DNA from: Amoebophrya sp. A120
Lineage: Eukaryota > Sar > Dinophyceae > Syndiniales > Amoebophryaceae
Reading direction: 5' to 3'
NCBI GenBank assembly: GCA_905178155.1
Contig: CAJINV010000014.1
Location: forward strand, 1,026,116-1,090,115
DNA: 64,000 nt
In this document: positions 23,301 through 35,641 of the stretch, in pieces
Layout: each line of letters starts with the position of its first letter
Position numbering within the stretch: position 1 is the stretch's first letter
Notes under the pieces: generated by a model
The model's input: only the letters and a program-made list of their open reading frames with translations
Told to the model about the DNA's origin: nothing
Database searches by the model: none
Position numbers and translations under genes: made by a program

Positions 23301-26300
23301 ACTAGTGCAGCCGCTTTGGACAAGAAGGAGAAGAAGCTGACGAAGAAGCGGATCCTGCAGCAGCAGCAGGACGCGAAACTGAAAGAGATGAACTTCTTGC
23401 TCGAAATGGACGAGGATCCGGAGGAGCGGGCCGCCCGGCTGAAGCGGGAGGAGGAGGAGAAGAAGCGGTATCAATTGCAAATATATCTGGGTCTGGAAGA
23501 GTCGAAAAGTTTGTCATGCAGGTTTTGCGTGACCCAGAAGGTATGGCATGCAAGCTGTAGTATGACACGTCTTCAGAAGGTGTCTCGATGCCTAATCCGC
23601 ATGACAAAGTCCCCTTTTTTGGTGCCAAGTCTTCGTTGGGCCGCCTCTGCTGGTCATGCATGACAGATCTTGTTGCTGTGTGGAATGTGCATCACAACTT
23701 GCATCCTTCCAGAGGACCCAGACATATTTGCAATGCATAGGCGGAAGCAGGAAGCGATCGAACTGAAGGAGAAGCTCGGCATCCCGTTCACGAAAGAGGA
23801 GGACGGGCTGGTCTTTTACCAGAAGTGGAAGCTCGAGCGGGACCACTTCAAGGACGACTGGCTGATCAACGAGGAGGAGTTTGTCGATAAAGTGATGAAA
23901 ACCTTCGCGGGGGAATTGTACGAGCTGGAATTTAAGGAGCAGCAGGACCAGATGCAAAAGGAACGGGAGGAGAAGAAACAGTTGGAACAGAAACTGTTGG
24001 AAGAGAAGTTGCGGAACAAGAAGGTGGGTGACAGTTTAGAGTTAAAATCTATGCTCGGAAAAGTGACGAAGAGGGACAAGAATCTAACCGGGCGGGAATC
24101 GATTTCCTCTCCGGACGATGTGGTGGATTCGCAGGGCAATCTTGCGAGGTTCAGCATCACAAGCTCGGGGGATTTGATCAGCGACGCGGCCAGGTTCAGC
24201 ATGGTGGAGCCAGCCTCTAATATCGGAGAAACGAATACTAGCGGGATGGCAGGTGGTGCAATAAACGGCAACAACACGACCGGCCGCGAGAGCCAAGTTC
24301 TGTTCTACCCGTCCTCGTCGGGGCCGACAGGTGGTTCTGTCTCGAGCGCTTCCTCCAGCGACGAGTCACACATCGACTTCACCGCGAATCACTTTGTGCA
24401 GGTGGATCAGAGTAAACCGCACAATATTCAAGAACAGTTGGAAAGTGAACCTGCGGAACAAGCGGATGATCCTCTCGCAGAAAAATTTTCGAATTTTTCC
24501 CAGAGCGCGGCGGCCTTGCTCGAATCGGACTTGGAAGAGGTTGAGAAAAGGTTCGAGACCAACTACGGGGAGCTTTTTCGACGACGTGATTCAGCTGCTG
24601 GCGGAGATAAAGTTGTGCAGGAACAACGGCACCAGGAGAGCATCTTCAACTTTGAAAATATGGAAAAACAGGTCGGTCTTCAAGAAGAACCAGCTCTCGA
24701 CGTCGACAAAGTCCTTTTCCACGCCGGTTTGGAAGACGAAGAGTTTCTAAATCAGCAAACCGCTTTCGACGAGAACAACGGACTATCAAAACCGCACATC
24801 AATGCGTCTGACGCTGATTGGATGGAGAGTTCTATCGCCAATCAGGTTTTGCTCTTCCCAACGTTGGTGTACCCTATTACGAATCCAGCAAAACCGCAGT
24901 CTGATAATTTTGTCCTTCGCGACGAGGAAAACCGGACTTACGAAACGTCCAATTCCCCCTTTCTTTTCATGGGCGGGGAGAAGTCCATGGGGTTGGGGAA
25001 AATGAAGGAGGAGGACCCGAACCAAGCCCCCGTCCCGTCGGGCGGGTCCGCTTTGGACCGGAAGCGCGCGTCGCAGATGCACATCAACCGGGTGGGGCAG
25101 CAGAACCTGAACTTCAACGAGGACAGTTCCGCCGTGCAACGGTCCATGAGTTGGAAGCAGCAGTACGATAACATCAACGCCAATGCGAACAATTTGAACC
25201 CGAGCAAGATCAGCGAACTGCCCGAGTGGCTGCGGGATCCGTTGACCCCCCAGGAGATGATCCAAGTGGATAAGTGGATGAAGAAACGGCACTTTCCGTA
25301 CAACAAGGAGACCGTGCAAAGGTTGTGGAAGCTGTTCTACACCATGGAGTTCCAACGGTTGTTCGAAATGCCCCAGTACAACGGGCGGATGCAGATCGTG
25401 CGACACTTGGGCGATTTGTACGACAAGTGGTCCGAAACCTTGTCCCCCCCGGGGACCGGCACCGGGTTGTCCGCGTTGAAAAAGCGGATCGCGTCGATGC
25501 GGACCAAAATCGCCTTGTCCTTCGTGGTCGCGGCGCGCGGGATGACGCGCGCGCGGGCGGAGGACTCGGGGTTCCGCTCCAACGCCATGAGTTTCAAGGT
25601 CGCGGGCGGCGGGCCGTCGACCAGTCTCGACGGGGGTGGGCGGAAGAACGTGAAGTACAGAGATGTCAGTAGACACCGGAATTTGAAGGAATTGAAGCAG
25701 CAGAGCAACACGACGAGGTTCGAAAACAAAATCCCGTTCCAAAACACCTTCAACCGGACGAAGGTCGCGCGGGTGCGGACGGAGAAGGCGGCGCTCACCG
25801 GCCAGGGGGACGATCAACTGAACGATATCTCGGAGACACTCGCGCGATTATCCGGCGTGCACACAAAGCAACCTAGTGCAGGGAATGATCTTCACGGGCA
25901 ACATGCCCAAAACGCCGACCTGACCGAGGCGGAGAAGCACGCGAAGATGGAGTCGGAAGCGCGGACGTTTACCCAGTCCAGGTTCCGGGCGGAGGCTTTG
26001 TCCAAGCGGCAGATCAAGATCTGGTCGAACACGTTAAGGCAGCCGATCGTGAAGCTCGAGAAGGAAACGCCCTTGTTAAACGACTTGCGCGACCACCTGG
26101 AGCAGATGTACGGAGGCTCGGTTCGCTCGTGGTTCGAGGGGGTTTTGGGGTTGAACTATCTGGACATTTTCAAATTTTACCAGGATGACGAGAAGCAGCA
26201 TTTACACTACGCGTTGCTCGGCGGGCGGAAATCTAGATCATTGCTAACCCGGCAGGCCGACCGCGCGCGCGCGCACGCGATCTCCTTCACGAAGAACCAA

Positions 26301-29300
26301 ACGGGGAACCACATATGGATTGCAAAAATGTCTGGGTCTGGAAGATTCTGAACTTGTAATGCTGTCTCTGGATAAAAACAAAATTTGTATTGCATGACCA
26401 GTAAGAGGAGTAGCTTTTGTGCTCCGCGGAGATGGCATTTGTCATGCGGAATAGGCATGAGGAAGCGCTCTAAAAATCTGTGATGCTACGGCATGCATCA
26501 CAGACGTCATTGGTCATGGAAAATTTGCATGACAAATCTAGAAATCTTCCAGACCCAGACATTTTGACATTTGATACCACACCGTCGGGAACAGCTCGAA
26601 CAAACCCGGGATGGCGCAGTTCTCCGTCGGCGGAGGATCTACTCCGGGGCTGCAGTCCACCAGTAATACTGGGCAGGGCGGGGGAATGTGGGACAGCATC
26701 GTGATTTCCCAAGATCTATCAAAATGAAAAATCCCCCCTCCCCATATCGAAAAGGAAGTTTCTGATGCTGGATTTGCGTATACAAATCAGGTTTGTCTTG
26801 CAGTAGAGGACTGCAGGCTCCTGCCAAGCCTGAGTAGAGAGCTTTTGGCCTAGGCGCCTTGCATGAAAAACGACTATGCTGTAGGCCCAAGAGCATCACA
26901 AACCGCCTGCATAATGCGGCAGAGCCTGTGGAGTTGTCTTCTTGCAAGACAGATGTGATTTGTGACCTCAAATCCGCAACACAAATTTTTGAAAACATAC
27001 CTTTTCGATATGGGGAGGGGGGATTTTGCCTCTCAATAAGATCCGGAATCCGATATCCAGCAGGGCAGAGCCGTTTCGACGATAACCGGGATTAAGCGGT
27101 ACTTGTACATCGGGGAGTTCATCCACCAGCTCGCGAACCGGTTCGGCTTCCTCTACACGGTCAAGGACGTGAAGGAGGCGCTAGAACTGGAGGAGTGGGA
27201 GAACACGGTCTCTGTCGCCGAGTGGGCGCCGGAAGAGATTTGCGTGGTTTTGAACCTTCGCGACTCCTTACGGGCGAAATACGGAGAATGCAAGAACGTG
27301 CTGCAGATGTGGCACAAGAAGCGGTCGTTCACATTAGAAGCCTGGTGCTACTTCATGAAAACAGCACTCGGCTACAACGACGAAGACGAGGCCACCGCGA
27401 TGATCACGATGGCGATTTTACAGGAGTATCCCGGGTCGCATCTCTACACGGAGAACTTTGCCTGGCTGGACGATTTCGGGACCCTGGAGGAAATGGAGCC
27501 GGAGATGATGCAGCGGCGACTGTTTGACAACGAAAGCAACCGGCGGAAGGAGCACGACTACGGCATGAACCACATTCCGCCGCTGAACCGGAAGTGGCAG
27601 GCGATCTACAAGGACTTGTACATGGGGAACTACAAACAGCGGCTCCAGGGTGATTTTGAGCAGTTCAGCTCGAGCCGCATGACGGCCGCGGAGGTGATCA
27701 GCGAGATCGACGAGCAGGCGCACCAGCAGGAGGAGCACACCATTCTGATCCAAACCGGCGCGGTCGGGGGGCGGCGCGTGGACATGCCGACTTTGACGGA
27801 AATGCCGAAGATGTTCATGTACGAGAAGAATGCACAGGGCCGGTTTGTGGAAATTTGGAAATTGGACAAAGAAAACTACAACACGACGTACGTCCCGTTG
27901 TCCGGGGAGGAGCAGTGGAAATTGCTGAACCAATGCGTGTTGAACAAGTACGACTCCTGGTACAAGGGTCTCCGCGACATGCAGAGCCAGGTGGCGAACA
28001 TGACGCCGATCAGCAGCATTTCGATGAAGGAGCTGGTGCAGATGTGCAATTGTCTCGGTGTGCAGGCTTTACAAGTCTCCGTCATCGTCCAGTATTTAGC
28101 GCAGGATTCCCTCGCCACCTTCGGCTTCCGGAAGATCGCGCCGAAGGAGATGTCCGCCCTGTTGCAGTTGCACGACTCCATTTTGATCGAGTACGGGTCC
28201 ACCTGGACCTCGTTGCTGAAACTCTGGACGGATTTATTGCAAGCGGAAGTTCCGTCCTGCTTGAGTTTCGGCGGGGAGGGGAAGGATTTGGCTGCGCTGC
28301 CGGACTTCATCGTGAAAAAGGAGACGTTCGTGAATGTGATGGTGCGGAAATTACACTTGCGGAATTCTGTGGCGAAAAAGATTTTCACCATGTTGTACCA
28401 GAAGAACGGGGGCGTGGTGCTCGCGGACTTGGTCTTTTTTCTCGGGTTCATGAAGAAGAACCGCGCGGGGTCGAGCCGGGAAGACCAGGAACATGGCTCC
28501 GCGATTTTGAAGTTTTTCGTCGTATTGCGACAGTCCGCGAAAGAGAACACCACGGCCGGTGCGTGGCGGGAATTTTTGGACCAAACCTCCAAGGGGTACG
28601 TGACCTGGACGGAGTTCATTTTTGGCTGCAAAATGTGCGGGTTCAAGGGGTTCGAATTGCTGCGCGTGTGGCGGCACCTACTCGCTTTCAAAACGGAGCA
28701 GCGGTTGACGTACGGGCATTTCGATACCGAGGGGTTCAAATTCTACAAGAAGTTCCGGATGGAGGTGGTCCAGTACGAAAAAGCGCTTTCGCGGGAAGAG
28801 TCAATCGCGCGGGGGCTTTTGTCCTCAGAGGAAAATGTCGTGGCGAATGTCGTGGGGGAAAAGAAATCTTCGTCCGCTGGGGACCACAAAAGTGACAAGC
28901 ACAAACCTGGTTCATCTGGTGACGACGGTACTAAGCAGTTGAAGCCCAAAGATTTGGACAAGGAGGAGGGGAAAGCGCACTCCGTGCACCACAGCAAGTT
29001 CGAGAACTGTATTCGGAGGAATTTGATCCGGGTCTTGGATTCCGACTGGTTTTTGAATCGGATCCTCCGCTCCGGGATCTCGCGGCCCATCGGGCAAAGT
29101 GCGGGAGCAGGGGATGAACAAGGTACGGGAGATGGCAGTTCTAGAAGCAGTTCTTTTGTCCAGTTAATACCAAACCAGCCCTTAACGGTGCTGTCCGGCA
29201 GGTACGGGACCGCCAGTCCCACCGGACAGGCGCAGGGAAGCCTTTTGAGAACCGGCGACGTCGCCAAGATGTCAAGTCGCAAGGAGTTAGAAGAGCAACG

Positions 29301-32300
29301 AGCGCTGATCTCGGCGGAGAAGCAGATTGCGAGAAGCATCACCGCCCTGACCGGTTCCGACGGGCTGGTTCTGCCGAAAAAAGGCGCCTCGGCGAGCAAG
29401 TCCTTTGGCCTAGAAGACGGATCCTCTTCCCTCAAAAAAGCGGGCCAGAAGATCGGGAGGGAGCAGCTGAAGATGATGAAGGACGCGGCTTCGGAGTCGA
29501 AGGATCAGATCGTGAAGAAGCAGAGCGAGAAGAAAATGGAGCGGAATTACGAAAAGCTGCGGCGTGGGAAGAAGAAGTTGAAGAAGCTATCCCGTGTAAA
29601 AGCATCCCCACCCCAGAGTTGTCATGCAATTCTGCATGCCAAAAAAGATTCTCATGCGGAGCCCTATGAGAAGCGTTTTCTATTCGTGTTTTGGGATTTG
29701 TGATGCTAGGATCAGCATGCTATGCTAGATCTGTGATGCTTCTGAGCTAGCTAAACAGGATGACACTACGAGGACAAACTTGTCATGCCAAACAACCAAA
29801 GCTGTGTGATTTGTCTAGCAGACTTCCCATCTTGACTCTGGTGTGGGGACGTTTTTAATCAGGATAGAAGCGGCTGGGAAAGAATTTAGAGGAGTTGGAG
29901 GAGAAAGAAGATGAGTCGTGGAAGTACATGTACAGTATCAAAACCGCCTACAAGACGAAAAAAGCGCAACTGCAGGAGGAGGAAAGGGAAATGACGCGGA
30001 TGCGAATCAAGTCCGTGTTGGCGAATCTGATGGAGACCTCGAATGCCGGTGGTTTGATGCCCAAAAATGCAAATGCGTCTCTGTATCGCGGAGCGAATGA
30101 TCCTAGCAAAAATCCAAACAGCAAATACGGTATCGACCCCTACCTCTTAGAAATCGACGACGAGCGGCTGATGTGCGAGATTTTCGAGCGCATGGGCGCG
30201 GACGCGACCGGGAAAGTGTCGATCATGGGGAAGAAAGAGGGTCTACGAAGAATGCGGATCAAACTCCTCGAGTGGTGTGCGGGCGAAAAAATCGTCGAGG
30301 CCGGGCACGAAATCGACCAGGCACAGGGTGCTAATCAGGAAAACGATCTAGACGACGAGGAGGAAGAAGACTCCGAATCCGGGGGCAGTCTGGACGGACA
30401 CAAAACCACAGCTTCGGGTGGGGACAAGGACAGTGAAAATGCTGTGAAAGGAGAGAGTAACAAACCGATGTTCTATCCCGAGAAGAGAACAACCACGAAG
30501 ATGAATTGTGTCTCTGTGAACAAGAGTAAAAACGCGGATGGTAGAAGTTCATCTTTGAACAGAAAATCTCTACTATCTCCTGCTAAAGTCCTCTCCGCCG
30601 AGTTGTCAAAGAAGGCGAAAAGGAGGCAGCGCGAAGCGGAAGAATTAGATGCGGCGCTCGAAGAATACGGGCAGGAAAATGGTGACCTCCCAAGCAGCTC
30701 GCCGTACGCGAAAATCGAGAACAAAACCTTGCAAATCATTGAAGAGCAGCTGAAGCCGTACGATGACGCGCCTGATTATGAGCCGTTGATCGTCTTGACC
30801 CAGAAGCAAAAGAACGACGCGAGGTGGTTCTTTACCCGCGGGGATAAAAATAGTCAGGCTCCGGCCACCGCTGAAGATTCCTCCAACTTTCTTTTCCTCC
30901 CCGACGAAGGCGAGACCACTAAGCCACACAGTGTGAAGAAGAAATCTTCCAAGGACCCCAATAAAAGCGCGAAGAGCAAAAAGCAAGCCTCGAAACTCAA
31001 ACAGCAGATGCAGGAGGACCAGGACAGCAGCAATCCGCTGCACCAATTGAAAAAGCTGATGGAGGAAAAGAGAAAAGAGGTCGAGGAACAGACCCGACTG
31101 AAGCAGCAACACGCGGCGCTGCAAGGCGAGAACAAGAACCCGTTGTCGCACACCCACATGAAAAACGAGGACGCGTTTTCGAAGACGAAGATGATGGTGT
31201 ACTACCCGTTACTACTGCTTGATTTCGACTTCTGGGACAGCAAAGTGTGGGAGTTCAAGTCCACCGATGAGGGACAATCCTTAGCGAAGAAATCCTCTCG
31301 GACGCGCGAGAAGGAGACGTTTCGCAAGGACAAACTGGATTTCCAAACGGACCCGAACGCGGACAAATCCGAATTCTTTTTCGCGAAGGAGAAGATCGGG
31401 AAGCTGTCGTTGCAGAAGTTGAAAGAAGACCAGGAACTGGTGGATATCCTGAGGAAAAACGTTCCCACCCCAGAGTTGTCATGCAGATTTGCGATGACAA
31501 GGACATTTGTGATGCGCATACCCACGGTAGACATTTTCAATCGTGTTTTGGAATTTGTGATGCTGTGAACAGGGTAATGAGATGGATCTGTGATGCAGCT
31601 GTACTTGCTAACCTGCACTACACTACGGAGTGCAACTTGTCATGCGTGACTCCAAGAAGTCCTAGGTTTGTGTTGCAAAATCCCCAACTTGACTCTGGTG
31701 TGGGGACGTTTTTACTCAGGATAGTGGAAGAGGAGAACGAAAAGGTTCTGAAAGACGAGCTGACCAGCCACGAGGAGGCGGTCATCGAGGGACACATGCA
31801 GGTCCAGTCCGGGGGCTTGGATACCAACTACTTGCTGCAATTGGAAAACCAGAAGAGAAAGAGCTGCCGCGAAATCGTGTTGGACGAAGTGCACAAACTC
31901 GCGGATCAACTGCAAAACGACGATAGTGCTACTTTTAAGAGCAACCCTTTCAAGACCACGACCAAAGAGAGAAAACAATTGGCGATCAAAGCCGTAAGTG
32001 ACAAAGTGGTCCAGAGTCTCCAAAGTTCTGTCTCCGAGTTGCCTGTTTTAGCCTACACGCAGAACAAAACACTTTTATCGCCGGTGATGAAGGCAATTCA
32101 GTACCGCGGGGAGAAACTTGGTTTACGGGTGGTTTCCCACGCAGAGCGCGACATGTCGCACATGGAAGAGTTGCATGAAATTTCGCTTGCGGCCGCGAAG
32201 GCGGAGGAGAGGAGGAATGCAAGGGACAGCAGGATCTCGACGAGAGGATCAGCACCAATTGGGAGTAGTAGACCACAAACTGCTGCTACGGATCATGAAG

Positions 32301-35300
32301 TAGATGAGTCCTCTGTTATGAAAGAAGAAAAACAACTCCTCGAGATGGACGAATCTTACCACATGCGCGCCCTGCACGACTCGGTCCGGGAAAGGTTCTG
32401 GGACCGGTCGGAACGGCAGTTTGTGACCGAGATGCTGAGAGGGAAAGTCACGTGGCAAGAGCTCCGGGAGTGGTTTGGCGGAAGTGGTAAGAATTATGGT
32501 TCGGCGATGCAAAGCCAGCAGATGCTGCGTAATGGTCTGTTCCTCACCGACCTGATTATCAACTACAAACTGCAAAATCTAGACGGAAGCGAGGCGCGCA
32601 CGAATTTGGAAAAGGATAAGCAGCAGAGGATTCTTCTGCGAACCAGACTCGCCGATCAGAAAGATTTCGGCACGAAGTCCTTCGAGTCGGCGGTGAGAAT
32701 CACGGAACAAGCGGTGGAATATTTCCAGCGGACCCTCCGGAAGAACAAACACCTGAAAAATTCCGCGCAGCGGGAATTTTCCTTCTTAGAGCACAAGAAA
32801 AAGCTCGTCAACTTCGCGAAAAAGCAGTTGTTGCAGGAGTGGCTGACTCGGTTTGACAGAATTCTACTTCCGAGATTGGAGGAAAACGCGCTGACGTCGT
32901 TTGAAACCTTCCACAACATGCGAATGGGTGTAAGAACTGCGGCCGGGGGAGGAGTAGACGCAGCTTCAAGCAACGGCAACCAGAACATAATCACGGACAA
33001 TAGGAAAATAAAAGCGGGCAACAAGCAGAAGCAAGCGAGAGACACTAGCACCCAGAATGCTGGTGCAAGCAGTTCTGCCGACCCGGAGGCGCTGAAGGAG
33101 AAGGGATTGATTGAACTGAAGTCGCACTTGAAAACCTCTTCCAACAAGACCAACATCGTGAAGCAGCCACTCCACCTCGAGCCGATCGACCCGCGGTGGG
33201 TCGGGGAAACTGCCTGGGTTTTGAAACCGAAGGACCTGGAGGACAAGGGTACATCGAACCAGCATAAAACCGACGGCACTTCTTTGACCGGAATCTTATC
33301 CAACGCCCGCCGCTCCGCGAAGCGGTCCTCTCTTCTTGCCGGAGAGCAGATGGGTGGCAAGTCTCAAGACCCTATGCTGCAAAATATTAGCGATGGCACA
33401 GCTCGCGACACATATTTGCAGCATCTTGACGCTGTTACCGACGAGGAGCACTACAAGTCTCTGAAGAAGATACGACTAGACCAGGAGCAGCAGCACAGCG
33501 CGCACATGCTCGTTGGCGTGGACTTGGATCGGGGATTGCTCAATTTCGACAACTCTTTTGCAGCAACAAGTGGTACCAGTCCCACGGGTGTTGTCGAAGA
33601 AGAAGAAGATGGCCTTGAAGACGGTGGGAATAGCGATCTAGATTTATTCCTAGAAGACCCTGGGATGCTGCATGGCGTGAGTTACGACCATGACGGAACA
33701 GCAGCAGCTTCTGGTGGCAATCTTTCTCGCGCGTCGACAGGTGGTGGACTTAGCAACAACTACAACAGATCTTCGCAGCTGTCCTCGAAAGGAAATAAGT
33801 TCACAACGGGAAACACCTTCAACCCCCGGCTGTTACCGACCGCGGGGTACCAGGAGATCGTTTCGGCGAAGCGAGTGCAACTGCAACCAGAGGATTTATT
33901 TTACACAACAGGAGCTGCAGACGACAGAAATCATGACACGATCGCAGATCCAGCGATCTTCGATTCGTTCGCCACCATAGCGGCGGAAAGTGAGGATGAA
34001 GAGGTACAACTAGATCATGCTTCTCCTAATGCGCCCAGAAGTACAACATCTGCAAAGTCCACCTTAGCAGCTGCACATCAACCAGCATCGACCAGAACAC
34101 CTGCGTCCTCGTCCGCAACTCCTGCTTCCAAAAATCACAAGCAGTACTGGGCTGACCCTCGCGAGCTGGTCCATCTCCTTCCCAACAGCCGGTTCCCCGG
34201 CGCGGGGACCAACATTTTGAAGAAGGTGGACATCAAAACGCTGAAAATTTCCAAGTCCAAGCAAGCCGCCTCGAACTTCACGAACAGCGCGAGCTTCTTC
34301 AACCGGGACAAACTGCTCAACGCGCCGAAAACGGACCGCATGCTGATCTTCGAATCTGCGGCCGAGCACGACCGCGACGTCGTGCTGTCCTACCAGGAGA
34401 TGCTGGCGGAGTGGATCCTCGGGCCGCTGCTGAAGCCCTCGCGGCACATTTTCAAGTCGCAGAGCGAGATCAAGCACCGCGAATTCTTGGAAAAAACCCC
34501 CGACGTTTTCAGCAAGCGCGCCACGGAGAAGATGAAAACGGGGCTGAGTCAGAAGGTGAAGCAAAAACACGCGGTTGACACCGGGTTAGTGCAGTTTTTA
34601 GAGCACCACGAACTCCACGACCTCCGGGCGATCTTGGAGGCGGATATCCACAGTAAATTTCCCGTACACGTACACATGCGGTCTTTACATGACAAAAATT
34701 GGCTTCGATCCTAGTCTAGCATGACAAGTTTCACGCTTCAAATTGGTGAAATTTGTAATGCATCTTGTACATGCACGGGAAATTTGTATTGCATAGCGGA
34801 GCTGCTGCAAGACGTGAGCTCGAACAGCCTCCCGGAAAACGAACAGCAAGTGGTGGAGAAAGCGAATGAGGTGATGAATAGCGCCGAATCTTCATCATCT
34901 TTCACATCCGCCGTGACGATTCAGCAGATGATCACGAATCTCTCCGAGCAGATTACGCCGATCTTGGATCCCCGCGTCGCCCAGTCGAACACGAACCAGG
35001 CGCAATCGAATTCGTCCAAGTCGTTGAACACCGAAATCCTCCCCGACGTGATCGAGGTCTACGCGCACGGGGCGGCCTTGATCCTGCACAAGATGGAGAA
35101 GCGGATGAACATCTTGAAACCCGTAGTATTACGGCTGCAAACCTGGTGGCGGCAGAAGCAGGCAGCGATCAAGACGGCGGAGCTGCGGAAGCGGAAATTG
35201 AAACTCGTGAAACAGAAAGTTCTGAACTACGTGAAGCACACGGCGCTGCCCGGGAAGTTTTTGTCCGAAAAGTTGTTATCGGAAGAGAGACGGAAAAGCA

Positions 35301-35641
35301 TGCACAACCGCCGGGCGGGCGCGAACGCGACGCAGGAGTTTCACGATAGCGCTGTCGAGGGTTCCGTGATGCTCTCAAATAAATCCAAGCCAAACTCGTT
35401 GGGAGGAAAAGCGGTCAACAAAACTGCGCAGGAAACAGTAGAACCAGAGAAGGGAGCAGCAGCTGCTGCTGCCGAGGGGGAGCAAGTAAAGCGAATTGCT
35501 CCTACGGAGGTAGCACAGGGTTTGGATGAAGACAATTTGAAGAACCGCGTCACAGAAGCCGCACCAGAGGCGCAGCCGCGCATGACGGCGATTGGCGGGC
35601 TGGCGCCCACGGCGCAGAGCTTGTTTGAAGATCTGCTGTGA
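17378..35641 (+). CDS. Giant coiled-coil / EF-hand-like protein (about 5,192 aa, 11 exons)
   Basis: Exons: 17378-19601, 19872-19958, 20222-20263, 20554-22669, 22937-23468, 23745-26313, 26582-26716, 27044-29587, 29872-31444, 31729-34644, 34801-35641. Their lengths sum to 15,579 bases, exactly 5,193 codons with the TGA. ATG 17378 sits in a CACC-ATG context. Visible features: Ser-rich acidic N-terminus; Lys/Val blocks (KKVVKKKVAVK, near residues 360 and 440); charged coiled coils (EELKKQKEKEEQERLERR, near 1460); IQ-like helices (HVQKCFRKWMSK near 1335 and RLQTWWRQKQAA near 5025); several degenerate EF-hand-like segments such as DQTSKGYVTWTEF near 3076. No enzyme domain or membrane segment was found. 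A cytoskeletal or calmodulin-binding scaffold role is inference. All ten introns are introner-like and no conventional GT-AG intron is needed. Confidence 0.88.
19602..19871. mobile_element. Introner intron 1 of the giant gene, family A
   Basis: Starts TATGCATTGCAAAAG then TGTCTGGGTCTGG; ends CCAGAGGACCCAGAC then GCATTTGATA. Flanks GAACT/GAACG (4 of 5). Phase 1; the join reads KSGN-CALGKSIN. Confidence 0.88.
19959..20221. mobile_element. Introner intron 2 of the giant gene, family A
   Basis: Starts TATCAAATGTAAAAATG and ends with its mirror CATTTTTACATTTGATA. Target repeat TCCCC. Phase 1. The preceding exon is only 87 bases. Confidence 0.92.
20264..20553. mobile_element. Introner intron 3 of the giant gene, family C
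   Basis: Starts TATCGTATTTAAAAACG and ends CGTTTTTCCTTTTGATA. The arm core is AACGTCCCCACCCC against GGTGTGGGGACGTT. Target repeat GGCGG. Phase 1. The exon before it is only 42 bases, so two insertions landed very close together. The 3' terminus (CCTTTTGATA) is the same as in family B. Confidence 0.9.
22670..22936. mobile_element. Introner intron 4 of the giant gene, family A
   Basis: Starts TATCAAATCCAAAAATG and ends CATTTTTGCATTTGATA. Target repeat AAGGA. Phase 2; the join reads RHKEKRELKERQ, continuing a coiled coil. Confidence 0.92.
23469..23744. mobile_element. Introner intron 5 of the giant gene, family A variant
   Basis: Starts TATCAATTGCAAATATATC and ends GACATATTTGCAATGCATA. Flanks AGCGG/GGCGG (4 of 5). 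Phase 0; the join reads EEKKR-KQEAIELKEK. Confidence 0.88.
26314..26581. mobile_element. Introner intron 6 of the giant gene, family A
   Basis: Starts TATGGATTGCAAAAATG and ends CATTTTGACATTTGATA. Target repeat CCACA. Phase 1; the join reads GNHT-VGNSSNKPG. Confidence 0.9.
26717..27043. mobile_element. Introner intron 7 of the giant gene, family B
   Basis: Starts TATCAAAATGAAAAATCCC and ends GGGATTTTGCCTCTCAATA. Target repeat AGATC. Phase 1; the join reads VISQD-PESDIQQG. Arms of ~40 bases are nearly perfect. Confidence 0.92.
29588..29871. mobile_element. Introner intron 8 of the giant gene, family C
   Basis: Starts TATCCCGTGTAAAAGCATCC and ends GGACGTTTTTAATCAGGATA. Target repeat GAAGC. 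Phase 1; the join reads KKLKK-RLGKNLEELE. Confidence 0.9.
31445..31728. mobile_element. Introner intron 9 of the giant gene, family C
   Basis: Starts TATCCTGAGGAAAAACGTTC and ends GACGTTTTTACTCAGGATA. Target repeat GTGGA. Phase 2; the join reads QELV-EEENEKV. Same length (284 bp) as intron 8. Confidence 0.92.
34645..34800. mobile_element. Introner intron 10 of the giant gene, short singleton (156 bp)
   Basis: Starts TATCCACAGTAAATTTCCCG and ends CGGGAAATTTGTATTGCATA, with the inner pair GTACACGTACA/TGTACATG. Target repeat GCGGA. Phase 2; the join reads LEAE-LLQDVSSN. Confidence 0.9.
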
